This document shows positions 56,990-64,000 of a stretch of 64,000 bases of DNA, in pieces. Made by a program: the position numbers and the translations under genes. Numbering within the stretch: the stretch's first letter is position 1; every line of letters starts with the position of its first letter. The notes beneath the pieces were generated by a model that made no database searches, had not been told where the DNA came from, and saw only the letters and a program-made list of their open reading frames with translations. The DNA is from Stomorhina lunata (lineage: Eukaryota > Arthropoda > Insecta > Diptera > Rhiniidae), in the NCBI GenBank assembly GCA_933228675.1, contig OW121743.1, forward strand, positions 19,027,651 through 19,091,650, written 5' to 3'.

Positions 56990-58260
56990 TCACATCAGTT
57001 CTTTTAAAAACGGATGACTCGAGCATAAACGACCCTCTATGATAAAAATTTAGATTAATGATGATAAAAGCTTTTTATTTTGTTGATTTTTAAAATAATG
57101 GAAGCTTATTTTTGTTTTCTCTAACAACTTTTAGTTATAAACGTTATTCATTAACATTATTTTTAAGTTGCTTCAACTCCATTTTCAGTTAATGTATCTA
57201 GCAGATACCAGTAAGACCTTGTTCTTTGTCTTAATATTAAAGGTAATATTAAATGCTTACGTTCAATTAACTTAAACTGCCAACAATTAAGCTAATTAAA
57301 ACTAAAAACCTTAGAGAAACAGTCTATATAAAGACTAAAGAAGACTAAAAAAAAGTCTTCTTCAGTAAAAACAAAACGAAAACGATAAATGTTATACTTA
57401 AACTTTAAATGATTTTCTTTAGTGGCGTCTAAATATTTGCTGGCTGCTATTTGGATGCTTAAGAACTCATAAATAGCTCCAGTAGCTTAGCCTAAATATT
57501 ATACACTAATAAATGTTTTTTTTTTTGGGGTGGATTGCAAACTTGTCTAGCTCATTAACTTAATTGCAAACCATAAATAATTTTGAAATACTAAGAAAAG
57601 TAAATGCTTAAAGTATGTTTAAGATTTCTAGAGGCCAAGAATTTTTTTATTAAGATTTTACTTTCCCTTTTTTACAGATTTTCTTATACATCTTTATAAA
57701 GGTTTATATGTTTCAACAAACATATTGCCTACTTTTAGGCATTAAAAGCTCAAGGTCACTTTAATTTCAGTTCATTCCGTAGTCAGCAAAAATATTCTTG
57801 TCATTTTTAATTCATGACTTTTACTTTTGCGACTCTCTAATAACAAACGACCACAATTTAAGCCAAATACCAGTCGAAAATATACCAAAAATTTGTAGCC
57901 AAAAAAAGAAAACTGAGCATAAAATTATTTGTTAAATCAACATTTCCACACTTACAAAAAGGCCCCACAAACAATGACCTTGTCATTTTATACGAGACTT
58001 GCATGAAATTTCTAATAATTTATGGCTTTCATCTCAAACAGATGGGAATAATAAGTGATGATAGAAATCTTAGGAGACTGAAGATTTATATATAAAAAAA
58101 AACTAACTCAATATAAAGGTTTAAGGCGATTTTTTTATGAAAATAAATAAAATAAGCATTAAATTAAAGTGTTAGTGATTAACAATATTTTTATTCGAAA
58201 GTTCTTAATTTAAGGTAATAAAAACTGTAAGAAAAACTTGTACATTTTCTGCTAAATTTT
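56990..58260. other. Unique AT-rich segment at the second orientation switch
   Basis: No boxes, tandem structure or gene. It separates the last plus box (56806) from the first minus box (58297) and contains the inferred axis (about 57.06 kb) of a second inverted arrangement. Confidence 0.45.
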
Positions 58261-60619
58261 GAAATATCTTAAATTTCCTTCAAAATTAATACAAGACGTA
58301 TGATTGATATTAATTAGAGAGTATTTTGTTAAAAACTTGAATAATTTTTTTATTTGAGAAGATTTTTAAGAAGTTTTAAAAATTTTAGTAAACTAAACCT
58401 TCTAAGGTTTATCATGAAATAATTAAAATTATAGGTTTTAAAAAAAAACTGCTAAAATTTAATTTTGAACTTCAGCTACTAAAAACTATAAGAAAAATTT
58501 TACATTTTCAGCTAAATTTTGAAGTTTTTGAATATCTGTTCAAAATTGAAAGTAGCCGCATGATTGATATTAATTATAAATTACAATTTGTATAAACTTT
58601 TAGTTAGAAAAAATTGTCATGAAATATAAGTGCATTTTGAAACCGAAAATTTTAGGGATTATGTTAGTTTAAGCAAATCTAAAGGCTTCCTAAAAAAATT
58701 GTGGATTAAAGATTGAGTTAAAAAATTAAAAAACGAAATTTTTCACTGGTCAAAATTTTTAGGTTTTTGTAAAGAAACTTTTAGAAAATTAGAAAAAAAG
58801 AAAGGAAATATAGCAAAAGAGTGATAATCTTTGCAAAAAGTTGTTAATTTTCAGCAAGATTTTCAGATATTTGAGATTTGATAAAAAATGGCACTAGGCG
58901 TATGATTGATAATAATTTGGGAGTATTTTTGTTTAAATTTATATAAATCTTTAAGTAGTAAAAATTTAACCGAAATTTAAGGAGATTTGCAAAGTAAACC
59001 TTTCAAGGCCTCTTATGGAATAACAAATTCTAAAAGGTTTCCTATAAAATTCTGGAAAAATTAAAGATTGAACTAAAAATTCTAAAACCATTTTTTTCAC
59101 TGAGAAAATTTTTAAGTTTTTTTCAAAGAAACTTGAGGAAAATAAGGACAAACTGAAGAAAATATGATAAAATAATGAAAATCGTTGGAAAATATACAAT
59201 ATTTTCTGCAAAATTTTAAGATATTTAAGCTTTAATTAAAAACTTGAACAAGGCGTATGATTGATATAAATTGAGGAGTATTTTTATATAAATTTTTAAA
59301 AATATTTTGTTTATGAAAATTAAAATAAAGTTTAAGTGCTTTTGGAAACTTAACCCTCCAAAGTTCATTGCAGAATAATATAGTCTAAAGGTTTCCTCAC
59401 AAAAATCTGGAAAAATTTAAGGTTGAATTGAAAATTCTAAAACTAAATTTTTTCCTTAAACAAATTTCTAAGTTTAAAAACAAAACTTGAGGAAAATGAT
59501 CACTTAACAGAAGAAAATATAGTAAAATAATGAAAATCATGCAAAAATGTTTAATATTTTCTGCAAAATTTTGAGATATTTGAGATTTTGTAAAAAATTT
59601 TATCAGGCGTATGATTGATATTAATTAAGGAGTAGTTTTGTTAAAATTTTTATAAATTTTTTATTTGTAAAAATTAAAATAAAGTTTAAGTGTTTTTGGA
59701 AACTAAACCCTCCAAAGCTCATTACTGAATAATAAAATCTAAAAGTTTTTTTTCACAAAAATCTGGAAAAAATTAAGATTGAATTAAAAATTCTAAAACT
59801 AAATTTTTTCCTTAAGCAAATTTTAAGGCTTTTTAAAATTAAACTTGTGAAAAATGATAATTAAACCAAAGAACATATAGTAAAATAATGAAAATCATAT
59901 AAAATTGTCTAACTTTTTCTGAAAAATTCTAAGATATTTGAAATTTTGTAACAAAATTGACACAGGCGTATGATTGATATTAATTAAGGTGTCATTTCGT
60001 TTAAATTTTCATAAATTTTTTATTTGAGAAAATTAAAAAGAAGTTATAGTGGATTTAAAAACAAGACCTTTTAAGGATTATTAAGGATACTTATGTCTAA
60101 AGGGTTTCTAAAAAAATCTGAAAAAAGTTTAAAATAGAATAGAAAATTCTAAAACTAAATTTTTTCATTGATCAAATTTTTAAGGTTTTTGAAAATAAAC
60201 TTGTGGAAAATGATAATTAACCCAAGCAAATATTGTAAAATAACGAAAATCATAAAAAAATGTTTAACATATTCTGCAAAATTTTGCGATATTTAAGATT
60301 TTGTGAAAAAATTGTACCAGGCGTATGATTGATATTAATTAAGGAGTATTTTTGTTTAAACTTTTATAAATTTTTTATCTGAGAAAATTGAAAAGAAGTT
60401 ATATTCGATTTGAAAACAAGACCCTTGAAGGCTTCTGAAAGCAAAATTTAAACTAAAAGGTTACTAAAAAAATTCTGAAAAAAATTAAGATTTAATTTAA
60501 AAAATCAAAAGCTAAATTTTTTCTGTCTTCAAATTTTTAAGGCTCTTTAAATAAAATTTGCATAAAATTAACTTTGGATTTAAAACAATTTAATAGAGTA
60601 GTAAATATTACAAGATAAA

Positions 60620-61440
60620 ATTAAAAACTTAAAGGTTTTGTGGAAAATATTAAAAAAAATTTAAGATTGAAACTGAAATTTTTTTAAATGTTTAGTTTTT
60701 TGGAAATTTGTTTTCAAATTAATAAATTAGATTAAATTATAAAAACTTGAATACCGAATGAATGAGAATTTATAAAAGCTTTCAATAATATCCTTGTTAT
60801 TCTTCAGTAAATGTTTCTATTTCCTGATTATCACTCCCTTTTACTCCAAATTACCCCTTACTGACACAAAAGTATACACATGTATTTTAGCTTGTATCAA
60901 AAATCTTTATTTTGTGGTAATTAAAGCCTAATAGTAGGCTGTAAATATTTTCAACTACTAAATGTTGACAGCTACAAACGTTTTAACAAGACTTAAATGA
61001 AGAACTTAACCAAAGAATTAAGGAAAAAAACACTTAAAACAAATAAAATAAATATAAATGATTCGTCTAAAGAAAACAATTGAACCACCAACCCTAAGAC
61101 ATTTTTGTTAATGTGTATGGATTAAAACATATGGTGGGGAAAAAATCAGCAGGCAATAGTAATCATTAGGTTATAGGGCTACAAAAACATATAGTAAATA
61201 AAATAATCTTAATTGCGAAACACTTTGCAGTTCCCATTACATAAAATATTTAGTCAAGGAAGGCTAACTCTCTTTCTGCTTTCACATTATTCGATTGTTC
61301 AAAAACTATTTAAGACTTGATATTTATTTGTGGTCCATTTATTGTTTGACAAATGTTACTTTTTCCTAATAAGTATTTTTATTTAATAGATCTTTATCTA
61401 GACTAAGGGAAAACTTAAGAAAATGTTTAACATTTTCTGC
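60620..61440. other. Box-free AT-rich segment
   Basis: No gene or recognisable repeat; interrupts the 350-bp spacing between the boxes at 60320 and 61482. Confidence 0.4.
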
Positions 61441-61785
61441 TAATTCTTGAGTTATTTGAAATTTTGTAAAAACTGTCAATAGGCGTATGATTGATATTAA
61501 TTATGAGGTAACTTTATTTAAATATATACATATAACTTGGAAACTAAAAGAGATAGAATTATACTTTAAAATTTAGGTAATACTTAACATTTTAGAGTTT
61601 TATCCTGTATTAAAATATAATCATTTCGACAAACAAAAGTATGAGCAAAATTAAAGTTAACCAGTTCAACTTGAATTTTCCTCACTTTTAAATTTTTGTA
61701 AATGAATTTTTCTAAAAGTTATTGAAATCAAGCAAAAAATTTATAAACTTACGCGAATAAATTTACAATATGGATTTTTAAAGGT

Positions 61786-62406
61786 TATACGAGGCTTGCC
61801 TTTTATGATTCGGGGTTAAGGAAAGCAAATAAATAGTTGTTAGAATACTTTCATTTATATTTTGGTATCTCCAAAACATGTTAACAACATCTGAAAACGT
61901 TTGAAAACAATTGAGAATGGCCTTTGGTATTTCCTATTTTTTTAGTACGAGGGTTGTCCGCTAGGCTTCGGCTTTAGAGAAAACAAATGAATATTTGTCA
62001 TCATTTATTATAATTTATTTAAAAATTCTCTAAGAAATGAAGGTAATTTTTGGAAAAATGCATTTTGAACTCATCAACTACAAGGGGTATAAAAAAGTTG
62101 ACATCGCAATTGGAAGTCAAATAAAAACTATTCGAAAGATGATTCAAATCAAAATTTGAAGTTAATTGAGAACTATTTGATAAACTACTCGTTAAATCGA
62201 CATTTTAAGTGCTCAAGTAATCTCTTGCCAGAGCTGATACATTTCAATTTGTGTTGGAGTTTTTGAAGTTGAAATAAGCACAAAAAAGAGATCATACTTA
62301 AAAACTGGAAGACATACATACAAATATTATCAAAAAAATCAAGATCTACTTAAGGAACGTTAGTTGCCAAATGGCAACACTGGTTCTGACCCCCGTACTT
62401 ATATTA
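61786..62406. mobile_element. Possible relic of a mariner-like element with a duplicated end
   Basis: TATACGAGGCTTGCCTTTTATGATTCGG (61786-61813) is repeated in diverged form about 160 bp later as GTACGAGGGTTGTCCGCTAGGCTTCGG (61946-61972). Both are followed by AAA-CAAATxAATAxTTGT...TTTATAT-like sequence. On the far side, GACCCCCGTACTTA (62391-62404) could be an inverted end. TACGAGGGTTGTC-type starts occur in some mariner families, but no transposase frame remains. Confidence 0.35.
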
Positions 62407-64000
62407 TTGCTTGAATTCACATTTGTTTCTTAAGAAACCTAAAAATAAAGATTTTTAAAAAAGTTGTTCAAGGCGTATGATTGATATTAATTAAGAGGTT
62501 ATGTCATTTAAACTTGTATAACTTAAAAGCTACTAAGGCTAGAGGAAAACTTTTAAATGGAAAACAAACTTGACTTAGTGGAGTTTAAAACAGTATGAGA
62601 AGATTCTGAGGTTACTAAGCAAATATGTCAAGAAATTTTGAGTTGAATTTTGTACAAAATTTAAAATTTTTTAAAAAATTTCAGAATTTTATTTTATTTT
62701 TTCAAAATTTAATTGATATCTTGCTTTAATTTCTAAAATTACAGAAATCAAACCAAAAGCTAAAAAAAATCTCTAACAAAACCTAAAAATTAAGAATTTT
62801 TAAGGAAGTTGTACATGGCGTATGATTGATATTAATTAAGAGGTTATGTCATTTAAACTTGTATAACTTAAAAACTACTAAGGCTAAAGGAAACATTTTG
62901 AATGGACAATGAACTTGACTTAATGGGGATTAAAACCGTGAACTTATCCTAAGGTTACTAAGCAAATATGTCAAGAAATTTTGAGTTAAACTTCTTACGA
63001 ACATTCAAATTTTTTAAAAAATTTCAAAGTTTTATTTTAGTTATTTTAAATTTATTTCATATTTTGCTTTTATTTGTTAAATTACTGAAATAAGACAAAA
63101 AATTTCCCTTACAAAATCCGAAAATAAAGAATTTTGAAAAAAGTTGTTCAAGGCGTATGATTGATATTAATTTAGAGGTTATGTCATTTAAACTTATATA
63201 ACTTGAAAACTACTAAGGCTAGAGCAAAAATTTAAAATGAAAATGAATTTGACTTAATGGAGTTTAAAACGGTATGAAACGATCCTAAGGTAACTAAGCA
63301 AATATGTCAAGAAATTTTGAGTTAATTATAAAATTTACAATTTTTAAAGAATTTAAGAATTTTATTAAATTTATTCAAAACTTATTTGATATCTTGCTTT
63401 TATTTTCTAAATTGGTAAAATCAAACAAAAAATTTGAAATTTTTCTTACAAAACAAGAAAATAAAGAATTTTTAAAAAAGTTTTACATGGCGTATGATTG
63501 ATATTAATTAAGAGGTTATGTCATTTAAACTTATATAACTTAAAAACTATTAACGCTAGAGCAAACATTTTAAATGGAAAATGAAACTGACTTATGGGAG
63601 TTTCAAAGAGAATGAAGAGATCTTAATGTCACCAAGCAAATATGTCAAGAAATTTTGATTTTAACTTTTTACAAAATTTTAATTTTTCGAACAAAAATTT
63701 TAGAATTTTATTTAATGGATTTAGAATTTTTTGATTTCTTGCGTTTACTTCTTAAATTGCTAAAATTTAACAAAAAGTTCACATTTTCATGCATAAAACT
63801 CAAAAATAATTGTTTTTCTTTAAATTTGTACATGGCGTATGATTGATATTAATTAAGAGGTTAAGTCATTTAAACTTACTTAACTTTAAAACTAATAAAG
63901 CTAGAGCAATAATTTAAAATGGAAAATGGAGAAGACATAATAGGGTTTAAAACCGTAGGAAAAGATCTTAAGGTTGCTAAGCAAATATTTCAAGAAATTG

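Larger units (their letters stand above)
58261..64000 (-). repeat. Box array, minus orientation, running off the window
   Basis: Boxes lie near 58297, 58557, 58896, 59252, 59607, 59964, 60320, 61482, 62474, 62817, 63152, 63490 and 63835. Between 62474 and 63835 the spacing is 335-347 bp, and the units share long phrases (AAGAGGTTATGTCATTTAAACTT, CTACTAAGGCTAGAG, AAGCAAATATGTCAAGAAATTTTGA), so this is the least diverged part of the array. Open frames at 63304-63846 are translations of the units (both end YMAYD because the box reads ACATGGCGTATGA). Confidence 0.88.

Noticed and set aside
11640..64000. Boxes considered as terminal repeats of ~350-bp MITEs
   Set aside because: Within each array the boxes are all in the same orientation at regular spacing, rather than in inverted pairs with target duplications, which fits tandem amplification better. 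A genome-wide search could reopen this.

Overview
The window reads as non-coding, very A+T-rich DNA from an insect, most likely a higher (cyclorrhaphan, possibly calyptrate) fly. The clues are two relics of DD41D (rosa-type) mariner transposons, a piggyBac-type MITE, a dispersed repeat with the TATACCCTTCACCA start and GTCCGTCCGTCTG core seen across Diptera, and one spliced exon with good GT/AG borders. There is no bacterial-style gene content. Most open frames are chance products of low-complexity DNA or of 33-bp satellite units. The only host coding sequence I can support is a 63-nt, phase-0 coiled-coil exon on the minus strand (1409-1471). The simplest reading is that most of the window is the intron upstream of that exon, or an intron plus flanking heterochromatin-like DNA.

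Layout. 1-11.4 kb is a transposon graveyard: the exon, a 131-bp tandem repeat, a minus-strand mariner with one nonsense codon, a foldback MITE, a plus-strand mariner that has lost two catalytic aspartates, tRNA-like/SINE-like pieces, a dipteran dispersed repeat, a piggyBac MITE, and a short repeat with TTTTCTATAGAAAA-like cores. 11.6-16.0 kb is a diverged ~365-bp repeat array. 16.9-22.2 and 24.0-29.5 kb are two blocks of a 32/33-bp satellite built on the palindrome TTTTCTATAGAAAA. They lie almost symmetrically about 23.15 kb and are largely in opposite orientation. 30.2-64 kb is again ~335-370-bp repeats, switching orientation at about 33.3, 41, and 57-58 kb.

The most unusual feature is a box (TTAATATCAATCATACGY, reverse RCGTATGATTGATATTAA) that recurs about 80 times by hand count. 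It usually occurs once per ~350 bp and is much better kept than the sequence between copies. Its positions reveal larger architecture: a direct duplication (11.6-14.7 kb versus 30.2-33.1 kb), an inverted duplication with its axis near 43.4 kb (36.2-39.6 versus 47.2-50.6 kb), and a probable second one with its axis near 57.06 kb. Inside the 43.4-kb palindrome a ~215-bp segment is nearly identical in the two arms, far above its flanks.

Younger insertions date the older structures. A 622-bp MITE sits in one copy of a duplicated satellite block, and the other copy preserves the empty site. A ~110-bp foldback element sits in the first satellite block. A decayed minimal hammerhead ribozyme motif, typical of Penelope-like elements, lies at 54.23-54.28 kb. 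All coordinates and similarities were read by eye; copy numbers and repeat boundaries are approximate.
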